DNA of 32,566 nt from Planctomycetota bacterium (GTDB taxonomy: Bacteria; Planctomycetota; Phycisphaerae; WQYP01): assembly GCA_021799715.1 (NCBI GenBank), contig JAJYZY010000006.1, forward strand, positions 1 to 32,566, in the 5' to 3' direction. A program made the position numbers and the translations under genes. Shown one piece after another: positions 24,098-32,566 of this stretch (position 1 is its first letter; every line of letters starts with the position of its first letter). The notes under the pieces are model-generated. The model made no database searches. It was given only the letters and a program-made list of their open reading frames with translations, and had not been told where the DNA came from.

Positions 24098-25234
24098 ATG
24101 CGCGAAAATCCACTGTATGCCCTTCACGAACAGGCCAATGCCAGCTATCTTCCCTATGGACCGGACATTCAAATCATCGAAAGCTTCGGGGAGCCCGAGG
24201 CCGAATATGCCGCCATTCGCAAGGCCGCAGCCATCATGGATTCACCGCATCGCGGCGTGATAGAACTGACCGGCAAAGATCGTCTGGCCTTTTTGAATAA
24301 TCTTCTGACCAATGATACAAAATCCCTGGCTGCGGGGCGCGGGTGTTATGCCTATCTGTTGAATCTCAAGGGGCGGATTGTCCTGGATATCAACGTATTA
24401 CATGCCGAAAATGCCACAATCCTGGAGGTAGATGCCCGCCTGGCTGAAGACCTTTGCCGCACACTAAATAATTATCTGTTTGCAGATCAGGTTCAAATCC
24501 GCAATCGCACGGATGATCTTGGTCGTTTGACCTGCATTGGTCCGAGTTCCGGCGGTATTCTTGACTCCGTTGTCGGCGGAAATGTTACCGCCGGTTTAAC
24601 AGAACAGCTCAGCGGTTGCCAATGCAAGATATCGGGAACGCCGGGCACTATTTTCCGCAACGACAAATGTGGTGAACCACAATTTGAATTGATTGCTCCG
24701 CGCGACGCGCTGGCTGGAATTTGGAAAGGGTTGCTCACGGCGGCTAATGGTGAAGCGGATATGACCGAATTTAAGCCGGGAATGATCAAATTACGCCCCA
24801 TCGGCTGGTCAGCCTACAATATCGCGCGCATTGAAAGCGGCACGCCGCTGCTGGGCATTGATCTGACGGATCAGAATTTGCCCATGGAAACGGCGCATTG
24901 GTATTCGCGCGCGGTGCATATTGCCAAAGGGTGTTATCTTGGTCAGGAAGTCGTGGCGCGAATGCACGCCCATAAGGCGGTTGCCCGGATGCTCGTTGGA
25001 TTGAAAAATCCGGGTGTTGTGCCGCCGGTGGCGGGCGAGCCATTGCGCGATGGTGAAACCGTTATCGGGTGTGTGACCAGCAGTTGCATGTCGCCCATGC
25101 TGGGGAATCAGGCCATTGCGATGGCTTATGTAAAAAAGGCCTATGCCGAGCCGGGGCGGGTTTTAACGGTGTACACCGGCAGCGGAGAAGTTCGGATAAC
25201 CGTCGCGCCATTGCCGTTCTGGCCCATCAAATAA
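24098..25234 (+). CDS. ygfZ: YgfZ/GcvT-like folate-binding protein
   Basis: A 378-residue protein of the YgfZ/IBA57 family, related to the glycine cleavage T protein. Family members use tetrahydrofolate in maintenance of iron-sulfur enzymes. The signature KGCYLGQEVVARMHA near residue 285 is diagnostic, and earlier GVIELTGKDRLAFLNNLLTND is the T-protein-like N-terminal fold. The start is the ATG at 24098 (MRENPLYALHEQ), with GGAG at 24082-24085; an upstream in-frame ATG at 24044 overlaps the divergent promoter region. It diverges from the SUFU gene and is followed 105 bases later by an ABC ATPase. Confidence 0.9.
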   Translation: MRENPLYALHEQANASYLPYGPDIQIIESFGEPEAEYAAIRKAAAIMDSPHRGVIELTGKDRLAFLNNLLTNDTKSLAAGRGCYAYLLNLKGRIVLDINVLHAENATILEVDARLAEDLCRTLNNYLFADQVQIRNRTDDLGRLTCIGPSSGGILDSVVGGNVTAGLTEQLSGCQCKISGTPGTIFRNDKCGEPQFELIAPRDALAGIWKGLLTAANGEADMTEFKPGMIKLRPIGWSAYNIARIESGTPLLGIDLTDQNLPMETAHWYSRAVHIAKGCYLGQEVVARMHAHKAVARMLVGLKNPGVVPPVAGEPLRDGETVIGCVTSSCMSPMLGNQAIAMAYVKKAYAEPGRVLTVYTGSGEVRITVAPLPFWPIK

Positions 25235-25339
25235 AGTCGTCTACCGCCATGGCCGACCTGGTTACGCAGGCTATGCGGGTACAAATTCGATGTGACATGA
25301 TGGCCGTCTGCCGTTGGAAATTTCTGGGTTGTTTTATTC

Positions 25340-26161
25340 ATGATTGAGTTACCTTCCGCGATTCGTTTTACAGAGGTCCGCTTTCTACGCGACGATCGCA
25401 GCATACTTGATGGAATCAATTGGCAACTTCCAATCGGCGGCTGGGGTGCCATTGTCGGGCCTAACGGCAGCGGAAAATCCACGCTGGTGCGCATGGCCGC
25501 CGGTTATCTCTGGCCGACACACGGCACCGTTGATGTGCTGGGCCATCGGCTTGGAAGTTATCCGGTTAATGAATTGCGCCGAAAAATATCCATTGTTGAA
25601 GCGCTAAGTATTTATCCGTTTGATGAACAGATGACGGCTCAAGACGTGGTGTGCAGCGGCTTTTTCGGCTCATTGACACTGGGTTATTATCAGCCCGGTG
25701 CCGAGCAGTGGGCACGCACAAGTCAGGTGCTCACAGATGTGCGGATGCAATCGTTTGCCAACCGCAAATTCTGGACGCTTTCCACCGGCGAACGCATGCG
25801 CGTGCTGATTGCCCGCGCCCTGGTTCATCAGCCGGAGTTGCTGATGCTTGATGAATGTACCGCCGGTCTGGATTTGCCGTCCAGGGAAACCGTGCTGATG
25901 TTTCTTGCCCGCCTCGCGGATCTGCCCGCGCCGCCGGCGCTGTTGATGATTACGCATCATCTTGAGGAATTATTGCCGCGGATCAATCACACGCTTTTAT
26001 TGGATGGCCATGGGCATCTGGTCGCCGCGGGTTCCCCGGATCAGACGCTGACAGATACATTGATGTCAAAGGCATTCAACTGGCCGATCCGTGTGATGCA
26101 ACGCGATGGCCGATGGTTTGCCAGCAGTGAAAGCTGGCCACCCGTGCATCGTCCGCTATAA
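25340..26161 (+). CDS. ABC transporter ATP-binding protein (orphan)
   Basis: A 273-residue ABC ATPase. Walker A is GPNGSGKST, the signature is a variant LSTGERMR, and Walker B is LLMLDECTAGLD, followed by a switch His in MITHHLEEL. The fold and motif order fit the YlmA/ModF-like class. No permease or binding-protein gene lies next to it, so it either partners with distant components or works outside transport; that cannot be decided here. There is no clear Shine-Dalgarno before the ATG, but the ABC domain begins at residue 10, so the start is probably right. Confidence 0.88.
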   Translation: MIELPSAIRFTEVRFLRDDRSILDGINWQLPIGGWGAIVGPNGSGKSTLVRMAAGYLWPTHGTVDVLGHRLGSYPVNELRRKISIVEALSIYPFDEQMTAQDVVCSGFFGSLTLGYYQPGAEQWARTSQVLTDVRMQSFANRKFWTLSTGERMRVLIARALVHQPELLMLDECTAGLDLPSRETVLMFLARLADLPAPPALLMITHHLEELLPRINHTLLLDGHGHLVAAGSPDQTLTDTLMSKAFNWPIRVMQRDGRWFASSESWPPVHRPL

Positions 26162-26290
26162 TTTCCGGGACGCCGCGGCCGGATGAAATCGTTGATTGTT
26201 CATGCCGCAGCGAAGCAAGCCGTAAACTCACGGCGGCGTTAATTGCCGGAGTTATGGTGCTGGTTGTGCTGAAAAAGAGGAATTCAGGAT

Positions 26291-27277
26291 ATGGTTAATA
26301 TTGAGCACGTTGTCATCATTGGTTCCGGCCCGGCGGGTTGGACCGCCGCCATTTATGCGGCCCGCGCTAATCTCAAGCCGCTCGTGATTGCCGGCGATGG
26401 TGCCAACCGCGAGCGCATGCCCGGCGGGCAGTTGATGTTCACCACAGAGGTGGAAAACTTTCCCGGCTTTGTCCATGGTATTGACGGCCAGAAGATGATG
26501 GGCGTTTTGCAACAGCAGGCCGAACGTTTTGGCACCCGTGTTTTGCAGAATTTTGTCACGCGCGTGGATTTTAAGTCCCGCCCGTTTAAAGTATGGCATA
26601 TCAATGAGTTATCGGGCGATGCGGAAACGGAGGTGCGGGCGCACGCAGTGATTATCGCAACTGGTGCCAGCGCTAATTATCTGGGTCTGGCCAGCGAAAA
26701 GAAATTTGAGAACAATGGTGTATCGGCTTGCGCTGTATGCGATGGCGCGCTTCCGCGCTTCCGGGATAATCCCCTGGTGGTGGTGGGGGGCGGAGACTCA
26801 GCCGTTGAAGAGGCCACCTATCTCACCAAATTTGCCAGCATGGTCTATCTGGTTCACCGCCGTGATTCCCTGCGGGCCAGCAAAATCATGGCCGAGCGCG
26901 CGTTATCCAATAAAAAAATCACACCGGTATGGAATTCCACGGTGGAGGAAGTCCTCGGTAATGATTCGGATGGCGTTACGGCCGTGCGGATCAAAAATCT
27001 TCAGACCAATACCACGGCGGAAATGCCATGCCGCGGCATGTTTGCCGCCATCGGCCACACGCCCAACACGGCGTTCTTGAAGGGTCATATCGAACTGGAC
27101 CCCAAAGGGTACATCGCGTTAAAAGAGCCGTTCCGCTCCACTACCAGTGTGCCGGGGGTTTTTGCGTCCGGTGATTGTGCTGATCCGATATACCGCCAGG
27201 CCATTACCGCAGCCGGTATGGGATGTAAAGCCGCCATTGATGCGGAACGGTGGTTGGCCGAACAGGGCGTTGATTGA
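26291..27277 (+). CDS. trxB: Thioredoxin reductase
   Basis: A 328-residue flavoenzyme that uses NADPH to reduce thioredoxin. The FAD site is [17 protein letters not shown] at the N terminus; the redox-active disulfide is CAVCDG (usual CATCDG); the NADPH site is [16 protein letters not shown] with [10 protein letters not shown]; and the C-terminal FAD motif is [28 protein letters not shown] lies about 9 bases before the ATG. The pseudouridine synthase start overlaps its stop by 4 bases, so the two are probably co-translated. Confidence 0.95.
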   Translation: MVNIEHVVIIGSGPAGWTAAIYAARANLKPLVIAGDGANRERMPGGQLMFTTEVENFPGFVHGIDGQKMMGVLQQQAERFGTRVLQNFVTRVDFKSRPFKVWHINELSGDAETEVRAHAVIIATGASANYLGLASEKKFENNGVSACAVCDGALPRFRDNPLVVVGGGDSAVEEATYLTKFASMVYLVHRRDSLRASKIMAERALSNKKITPVWNSTVEEVLGNDSDGVTAVRIKNLQTNTTAEMPCRGMFAAIGHTPNTAFLKGHIELDPKGYIALKEPFRSTTSVPGVFASGDCADPIYRQAITAAGMGCKAAIDAERWLAEQGVD

Positions 27278-28038
27278 AGCATCATCCGAAAAAATCTGCT
27301 GACGATAACCGCGCCCCGGTCGGCAATGTGGACGTGGCGTTTGATGTCATATATGCCGACGATGATCTGTTGGTGGTTGGAAAGCCGTCGGGGCTGGTAA
27401 CGCAGCCGGGATTGGGACACGTAAACGATACGTTGCTTAATGGCCTATTTGCCCGCTATGGCCAGCAATTGCGGCAGCTTGGGCCGCGCCGGGATTGGGG
27501 GTTGCTGCATCGCCTGGATCGCCAAACCAGCGGCTTGCTGGTCGTGGGGTTGCGGCCGCGCGCCTACGATGCGTTGCGGGAGGATTTTGAAAATCGTCGG
27601 CTCGATAAGCAGTATCTGGCGATTGTTGCCGGTCGCCCCAGTCCTCCGCAGGGAGTGGTGCAGGCGCGGCTGAAGGAAATTGTGGCGGAAAAAAAGAAGG
27701 TTATTGTTTCCCGCTCCGGTGAAGAAGCCATTTCCGCATACAGGGTGCTGAATTCGACGAATGCAGCGGCACTGGTTGAAGTGCGCATAAAGACCGGTCG
27801 CCTGCACCAGATTCGCGCGCACATGATGTTTCTCGGCACACCCGTTCTCGGTGATGATATGTACATCCCCGATGGCTTATCGCCGGCCAAAGTGCCCCAT
27901 GCTCCGCGGTTATGTTTGCATGCGTGGAAACTCGGCTTTAAGCATCCGGCAAAGCAAAAATGGTGTGAATTTATCCAACCTCCGCCCGCTGATTTTCTGG
28001 CGGTGCTGCGCCGCTTGGGTTTGGCCTTGCCGCTTTAA
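27274..28038 (+). CDS. RluA-family 23S/tRNA pseudouridine synthase
   Basis: A 254-residue pseudouridine synthase of the RluA/RluD family, converting specific uridines in RNA to pseudouridine. The catalytic motif is [16 protein letters not shown] with the nucleophilic Asp in [19 protein letters not shown] and VLGDDMY are the other conserved blocks. There is no N-terminal S4 domain, so the target (rRNA or tRNA) cannot be assigned. The frame begins with a TTG that overlaps the trxB stop (TTGA); a GTG inside the first 20 codons is an alternative. Confidence 0.9.
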   Translation: MKHHPKKSADDNRAPVGNVDVAFDVIYADDDLLVVGKPSGLVTQPGLGHVNDTLLNGLFARYGQQLRQLGPRRDWGLLHRLDRQTSGLLVVGLRPRAYDALREDFENRRLDKQYLAIVAGRPSPPQGVVQARLKEIVAEKKKVIVSRSGEEAISAYRVLNSTNAAALVEVRIKTGRLHQIRAHMMFLGTPVLGDDMYIPDGLSPAKVPHAPRLCLHAWKLGFKHPAKQKWCEFIQPPPADFLAVLRRLGLALPL

Positions 28039-28140
28039 AACAAAATAGACCGGTCCCAGGCTCGATTTGCCTGCCCGGCGCTGCCCCGGCTTGCAAAACG
28101 GTAACGCTTTCAGACGGGCAATAGCGAAACTTCATAAACG

Positions 28141-29928
28141 TTATCCGGCGGTTTTCACCGCCGCAACACCGCTGGCAACACTCGGTAATACCTGCTGGGG
28201 ATACGCGCGCTTCAGCGCTGCGTTAACCAGGCCCAGAAACATGGCGTCAGGTGTCAGCGGGCGGCTGGTCAGGCACGGATGGGCCTGCGTGGCATAGAAG
28301 TAGGGATGAACATCCGCGGGTAATTCCAGCATTTGCATAATGGGTTGATTGGGGGCGTGGCCGCTGAATATCAGTCCGTTTCGGGTCAGCGTTTCGATAT
28401 AACGCGGTTCAACTTCATAGCGGTGGCGGAAGCGGAGGCGAACCTGTTCAACATTGCCGTATAGTGCCGATATGCCGCTGCCGGGTTGCAAAATAACATC
28501 TTTTCCGCCCAAGCGCATATTGCCGCCCAAGCCTTCGATTTTTTTCTGTTCCGGAAGAATGTCAATAACCGGATGGCTGCAACCCGGCTCGAATTCCGTG
28601 CTGTTAGCACCTTCCAGATTGCAGACATTCCGGGCAAATTCCACCACGGCCATTTGAAACCCAAGGCAGATTCCCAGATAGGGAACATGGCGTTCACGTG
28701 CAAAGCGGACGCATTCAATTTTTCCTTCCGTCCCGCGCGAACCAAATCCGCCGGGCACAATAATGCCATGACAACCGCGCAGAATATCCGCCGCGTTACG
28801 CGCGTTGATTTCCGTGGTGTCCAGCCATTGGATGTTCACTTTACAGGCCAGATTCACGCCGCAATGCTCCAATGCCTTGTCAATGCTGGCATAGGCATCG
28901 CGCAGCGAAGCGTACTTGCCGGCCACGGCAATGGTGACTGATTTATCCGTAGGTTCCAGAAGTTTATCCACATACTGCTGCCAGCGACGCCGGGCCTGGT
29001 CTTCCATGCGCTGATTGACCCGCTCATGGAGATTCAGAAGTGTCAACACCTCCCGATCCATGCCGGCTTCCCGCAGCATTTCCGGCACCAGATAAATACT
29101 GGGCAGATCGTGCATGGAAAATACCCGCCGCATCGGCACGTTGCTGAACATGGAAATTTTCTGCCGCACCTTTTCGGTAGCCGGCGACGGACACCGGCAG
29201 GCAATGATGTGCGGCTGCAATCCCGTCTGCATGACTTGCCGCAGGCCCAGTTGCGCCGCCTTCGATTTTTGTTCCCCCAGGGACTGCGGTTCAATAATGT
29301 ATGTCAATGCCACAACACAGACGGAATCTTCACCTTCTTCATACGCAAGCTCACGAACGGCTTCAATAAAATAGCCGTTTTCGTAATCACCAACGGTTCC
29401 GCCAACCTCCACAAACACCAGGTCCGCCTGCGACTTAATGGCCAGTTCGCGCAGGGCGGTTTTAACCTCGCCGGTTACATGGGGAATCATCTGCACGTCC
29501 CGGCCCAGGTATTTGCCGTGCCGTTCGCGCTCCAGAATGCGCGTGAAGATTTGGCCGCTGGTGGTGAAATTCGACCGCGAGAGGTTTTCGTCCAGCATGC
29601 GTTCGTACGTGCCCAGGTCCATGTCAGTTTCCATGCCGTCATCAAGGACAAATACTTCCCCGTGGCGGAATGGATTAAGTGTTCCGGAGTCGATATTCAG
29701 ATACCCTTCCATTTTAATGGGGGCTACGCGCAGGCCTTTATCCTTGAGTATTTTGGCCAGGCTGGAACTGAAAATCCCCTTGCCCAATCCACTCATGACC
29801 GTACCGAGCACCACCACGTATTTGGTGCGCCCTTTTTCATATCCTTTCGGGAATGGCGTGTAAAATTCGGTTTCCTGCGTACTGTGGCCAACCGCCGCCA
29901 GCAGGTCAGGTTGATTATCTTCATTCAT
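28141..29928 (-). CDS. pyrG: CTP synthase (divergent)
   Basis: Makes CTP from UTP, ATP and glutamine: an N-terminal amidoligase domain (from about residue 37, KYVVVLGTVMSGLGKG) and a C-terminal class I glutaminase domain with nucleophile Cys in YLGICLGFQMAVVEFARN. At 595 residues it is longer than the usual 530-550, with an N-terminal extension of about 35 residues. The first domain is clearly variant: KMEGYLNIDSGTLNPF replaces the usual KLDPY-[IL]-N-x-D-P-G-T-M-x-P. In the glutaminase, the usual FHPE near the C terminus is AHPC, so the His is kept but the triad Glu is Cys. The ATG at 29928 has GAGG upstream. It follows kdsB in the same direction with a 78-base gap. Confidence 0.92.
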   Translation of the reverse strand: MNEDNQPDLLAAVGHSTQETEFYTPFPKGYEKGRTKYVVVLGTVMSGLGKGIFSSSLAKILKDKGLRVAPIKMEGYLNIDSGTLNPFRHGEVFVLDDGMETDMDLGTYERMLDENLSRSNFTTSGQIFTRILERERHGKYLGRDVQMIPHVTGEVKTALRELAIKSQADLVFVEVGGTVGDYENGYFIEAVRELAYEEGEDSVCVVALTYIIEPQSLGEQKSKAAQLGLRQVMQTGLQPHIIACRCPSPATEKVRQKISMFSNVPMRRVFSMHDLPSIYLVPEMLREAGMDREVLTLLNLHERVNQRMEDQARRRWQQYVDKLLEPTDKSVTIAVAGKYASLRDAYASIDKALEHCGVNLACKVNIQWLDTTEINARNAADILRGCHGIIVPGGFGSRGTEGKIECVRFARERHVPYLGICLGFQMAVVEFARNVCNLEGANSTEFEPGCSHPVIDILPEQKKIEGLGGNMRLGGKDVILQPGSGISALYGNVEQVRLRFRHRYEVEPRYIETLTRNGLIFSGHAPNQPIMQMLELPADVHPYFYATQAHPCLTSRPLTPDAMFLGLVNAALKRAYPQQVLPSVASGVAAVKTAG

Positions 29929-30006
29929 CGCGAACCTCAAGAAAATAGTAGGATAATCGATATTGTCGATTTGGGAAAACCTGCCGCCGGCAAAATTCCG
30001 CAATTG

Positions 30007-30771
30007 TCAGATGTCGGAACCGGCATAGCGCCGGACAAAAGCTTCGTAATCTTCCGGGGTGTCTATGCCATGATGCGCCTGCGGGGTGTCATGCACGATT
30101 ATTTTGGCACCCATGTATAAGGCCCGCAACTGCTCAAGCTTTTCAAGTTTCTCCAATTCACACGGCTCGGTTGCCGCGAGTTGCAGCAAAAATGCCTTCT
30201 GATATGCGTAAATGCCCAGATGTTTGCGGTATAATCCCGCAAGCATCAGCGCGCCGGCTCCGGCGGTCTGCCCATCACGGTCATGGGGGATCACGCTGCG
30301 GGAAAAGTACATGGCAAACCGCCGCTGATCCACAACGACCTTGACAATGCCGGGATTGACAATTTCCGCAGTGCTTTCAAATGCCGCCGCCGCAGTAGCC
30401 ATTTGCACATCCGTTTTTTCCAGCAGGCGGATCAACGCATCAATCAAATTCGGATCAATTTCCGGCTCATCTCCCTGAACGTTGATGATCGTGTCAAAAT
30501 GCGCGAAATCCTTCATGGCCGCCACTTCGGCGATGCGGTCGGTGCCGGAGCGGTGGTTCGGCGAGGTCATGACGACCTGCCCCTCAAAGCTGCGCACGGC
30601 ATCGGCAATTCGGCGGTCATCGGTGGCTACCACAACGGCTGAAGCCCGCCTGGTTTTCAGAGCCTGTTCATAAACATGTTCAATAAGGTATTTACCGGTT
30701 TGCCGCAGCAGGGGCTTGCCGGGCAAACGGGTTGAATCATACCGGGCGGGAATGACAATCAAGCTGGACAA
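30007..30771 (-). CDS. kdsB: CMP-KDO synthetase
   Basis: 3-deoxy-manno-octulosonate cytidylyltransferase: activates KDO with CTP for the lipopolysaccharide core. Motifs are IPARYDSTRLPGKPL at the N terminus, VVVATDD, SGTDRIAEV, INVQGDEP and the C-terminal GIDTPEDYE. The length (254) is normal. The start is a TTG at 30771 with AAAGG about 7 bases upstream. Placement upstream of pyrG, which makes CTP, is a sensible pairing, and with the LpxL-like gene it supports an LPS-type outer membrane. Confidence 0.95.
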   Translation of the reverse strand: MSSLIVIPARYDSTRLPGKPLLRQTGKYLIEHVYEQALKTRRASAVVVATDDRRIADAVRSFEGQVVMTSPNHRSGTDRIAEVAAMKDFAHFDTIINVQGDEPEIDPNLIDALIRLLEKTDVQMATAAAAFESTAEIVNPGIVKVVVDQRRFAMYFSRSVIPHDRDGQTAGAGALMLAGLYRKHLGIYAYQKAFLLQLAATEPCELEKLEKLEQLRALYMGAKIIVHDTPQAHHGIDTPEDYEAFVRRYAGSDI

Positions 30772-31037
30772 TGTTTTGCCTTTCGTAAAGCACCTATTTC
30801 CAGAGCAACGGTATATCCGAAACTGACTTGCGCATCAATTTGCCGGGAAACTCTGCACATTGGCCCGTGGACGCATCACGGCGGTAATGGCGTGGTGTTG
30901 CGGCACAAATCACAGATTGTCCATGCCGGAAAATATTCTGTGCCGTCCGCCGGGGGAAAAGTTTGTGTCGCAGATTTTGGAAGGGGCGTTAATGAGTTAT
31001 AATAAATTTCTGGTACGTTTGCACGGAGGCTTGCCGC

Positions 31038-32566
31038 ATGTCCGGACATCAGGATTCATTTGTTCATCTCCATGGGCATTCCCATTATTCGCTGCTGGAC
31101 GGCGGGGCCACATTGCCGGGGCTTTGCGCCAAAGCGGCGGAAATGGGCATGCCTGCGCTGGGCTTGACCGATCATGGCAATTTATTCGGCATGGTGGAAT
31201 TTTACCAGGAAGCTAAAAAGGCGGGCATTAAGCCGCTGCTGGGCTGTGAATTTTATGTTGCGCCCGGTTCGCGTTTTGATAAAGATGCCCATGGAATAAG
31301 TGAAGCGGCGTATCATCTGGTGGTGCTGGCCAGAAATCAGGCTGGCTATAAAAACATGCTCAAACTTGCCAGCCTGGCGTTTACGGAAGGATTTTATTAC
31401 CGTCCGCGCGTGGATAAGGAAACCCTGGCTCGTTATTCCGAAGGCCTGGTTGTTATCAATGGTCATTTTGGAACGGAAATTGCGGCTTGCCTGCAGCGCG
31501 GCGATATGGCGGCGGCGGTGGATGTTGCGGGGCAATACAAAACCATTTTCGGTGAACACTTTTTCGTCGAATTGCAGAACCATGATGATCCGGCTCAAAT
31601 TGCCGCCATCCCCCAATTGCTGGAAGTGGCAAAAAAATCGGGTTGTCCGATTGTCGCCACCAATGACCATCACTACCTCCTGAAGGACGATTACGACGCC
31701 CATGATGTGCTGTGCTGCATCAGCATGGGTAAAACATTGTCCGATGAAAACCGGCTGCATTACTCGCGGCAACTGTATCTTAAAAGCCCGGCGGAAATGC
31801 GGGCAATATTCCGTGACCTGCCGGAAGCCTGCGACAATACGCTGAAAATTGCCGAGATGTGTGATGTGCCTTTGGACTTCTCCAGACGCCACGCCCCGGT
31901 TTATATCCCACCCAACGATCCGTCCACCGGTCAAGCGGTATCCGCAGATGATTACCTGCGCCGGCTGTGTGAGGCCGGCGTTGTGGAGCGTTACGGGGAA
32001 TTCAACGACGTTCTTCGGCAGCGCCTGGAGCAGGAATTAAAGGTCATTCAGAGCAAGGGCTTTTCCAGCTATTTCCTGATTGTTTGGGATTTCTGCAATT
32101 TTGCGCGGCAAAATGGCATACCGGTCGGCGCCAGGGGTTCAGGTGTTGGCACCCTCGTCGGTTATGCCCTGGGGTTGTGTAATGTGGACCCCATTCGCTA
32201 CGACCTGCTTTTTGAACGATTCATGGACCCCAGCCGCTCGGAAATGCCCGATATCGATATTGATATTTGCCAGGAAGGCCGCGGCAAAGTCATTGATTAT
32301 GTCCGCAGGAAATATGGCAATGTTTCCCAGATTATCACCTTTTCCACGCTGGGAGCCAAAGCCGCAATTAAAGATGTTGGCCGCGTGCTGGCCATGCCGC
32401 TGGCGGAAGTGGATAAAATCACCAAGCTGATTCCCGGCGGCGTGGGCGTGACGCTGGATAGCGCACTGCAAGTATCCGATCTGAAAAAGCTATATAAAGA
32501 AGATCCCAATGTGATGCGGCTTTTTGATATTGCCCGGCGGCTGGAAGGCCTGTGCCGCAACGCCGG
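31038..32566 (+). CDS. dnaE: DNA polymerase III alpha subunit (5' part, runs off window)
   Basis: The first 509 codons of the replicative polymerase; the frame is open to the window edge. The PHP domain starts FVHLHGHSHYSLLDG and continues LTDHGNLFGMVEF; the palm domain has GARGSGVGTLVGYALG and PDIDIDICQEGRGKVIDYV with the catalytic Asp pair (usual PDFDIDF). GGAGG at 31025-31029 lies 8 bases before the ATG. The 266-base gap back to the divergent kdsB contains only unconvincing open frames. The missing C-terminal part means the polC/dnaE subtype cannot be fully checked, but the PHP-first layout fits DnaE. Confidence 0.96.
   Translation, partial: MSGHQDSFVHLHGHSHYSLLDGGATLPGLCAKAAEMGMPALGLTDHGNLFGMVEFYQEAKKAGIKPLLGCEFYVAPGSRFDKDAHGISEAAYHLVVLARNQAGYKNMLKLASLAFTEGFYYRPRVDKETLARYSEGLVVINGHFGTEIAACLQRGDMAAAVDVAGQYKTIFGEHFFVELQNHDDPAQIAAIPQLLEVAKKSGCPIVATNDHHYLLKDDYDAHDVLCCISMGKTLSDENRLHYSRQLYLKSPAEMRAIFRDLPEACDNTLKIAEMCDVPLDFSRRHAPVYIPPNDPSTGQAVSADDYLRRLCEAGVVERYGEFNDVLRQRLEQELKVIQSKGFSSYFLIVWDFCNFARQNGIPVGARGSGVGTLVGYALGLCNVDPIRYDLLFERFMDPSRSEMPDIDIDICQEGRGKVIDYVRRKYGNVSQIITFSTLGAKAAIKDVGRVLAMPLAEVDKITKLIPGGVGVTLDSALQVSDLKKLYKEDPNVMRLFDIARRLEGLCRNA

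Noticed and set aside
29026..30120. Long rightward open frame opposite pyrG and kdsB
   Set aside because: It spans two well-supported leftward genes and their gap; its composition is that of a reverse-frame shadow.
30860..31216. Rightward frame upstream of and overlapping dnaE
   Set aside because: dnaE occupies the second half in another frame with strong motifs and a good Shine-Dalgarno; the first half has no recognisable content.
31182..31934. Leftward frame opposite dnaE
   Set aside because: It lies entirely within the unambiguous dnaE coding region.
1..32566. tRNA, rRNA and CRISPR arrays
   Set aside because: I looked for cloverleaf arms, conserved rRNA stretches and regularly spaced repeats by eye and found none; a covariance-model search would be more sensitive.

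Overview
This window looks like part of a chromosome from a Planctomycetota bacterium, probably a Phycisphaerae-like lineage. That assignment is inferred from gene content, not from a marker-gene comparison. The clues are three secreted proteins with C-terminal PEP-CTERM tails, a pseudopilin-like protein ending in an H-X9-DG motif, an aberrant CTP synthase, and lipopolysaccharide genes (kdsB and an LpxL-like acyltransferase) that imply an outer membrane. No rRNA, tRNA, CRISPR array or transposase was recognised.

Layout. (1) 1-1625: an intergenic stretch with a strong terminator, a 40-codon small ORF, then a DAHP synthase (aroF-like). (2) 1761-6666: a compact type II fatty-acid/polyketide-style cluster. 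A ketosynthase and a half-size ketosynthase-like protein point left. A PlsC-type acyltransferase, an ApeP-type dehydratase, an acyl carrier protein and a second hotdog dehydratase point right. An LpxL-like acyltransferase faces them from the right. The set recalls aryl-polyene clusters but has no ketoreductase or ligase here. (3) 6835-7779: ftsY. (4) 8024-14477: a probable operon of two paralogous PEP-CTERM proteins, a PEP-CTERM alpha-amylase-like enzyme and a pseudopilin. It is preceded by a promoter that overlaps a perfect 16-bp LacI-type palindrome and closed by a strong terminator. (5) 14478-18312: an unusual segment. Its left edge carries a 93-bp copy (4 mismatches) of the 3' end of bioF, whose intact gene forms the right edge. 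Between them lie inverted and direct repeats and one gene for a large secreted protein of unknown function. (6) 18269-22021: bioF, an HU-like protein, and an ECF sigma / membrane anti-sigma-like / exported coiled-coil operon, all leftward.

(7) 22307-28038: bS21 (rpsU), a DUF2127-like membrane protein, a SUFU-domain protein, a YgfZ-like folate-binding protein, an orphan ABC ATPase, thioredoxin reductase and an RluA-family pseudouridine synthase. (8) 28141-32566: pyrG and kdsB leftward, then the first 509 codons of dnaE rightward, running off the window.

The most interesting parts are the bioF-flanked 3.7-kb segment (possibly an element inserted at a protein-gene 3' end, or a recombination scar), the incomplete lipid/polyketide-like cluster with a Cys-less ketosynthase partner, the operator-controlled PEP-CTERM/amylase/pseudopilin operon, and a CTP synthase in which the usual glutaminase Glu is replaced by Cys.
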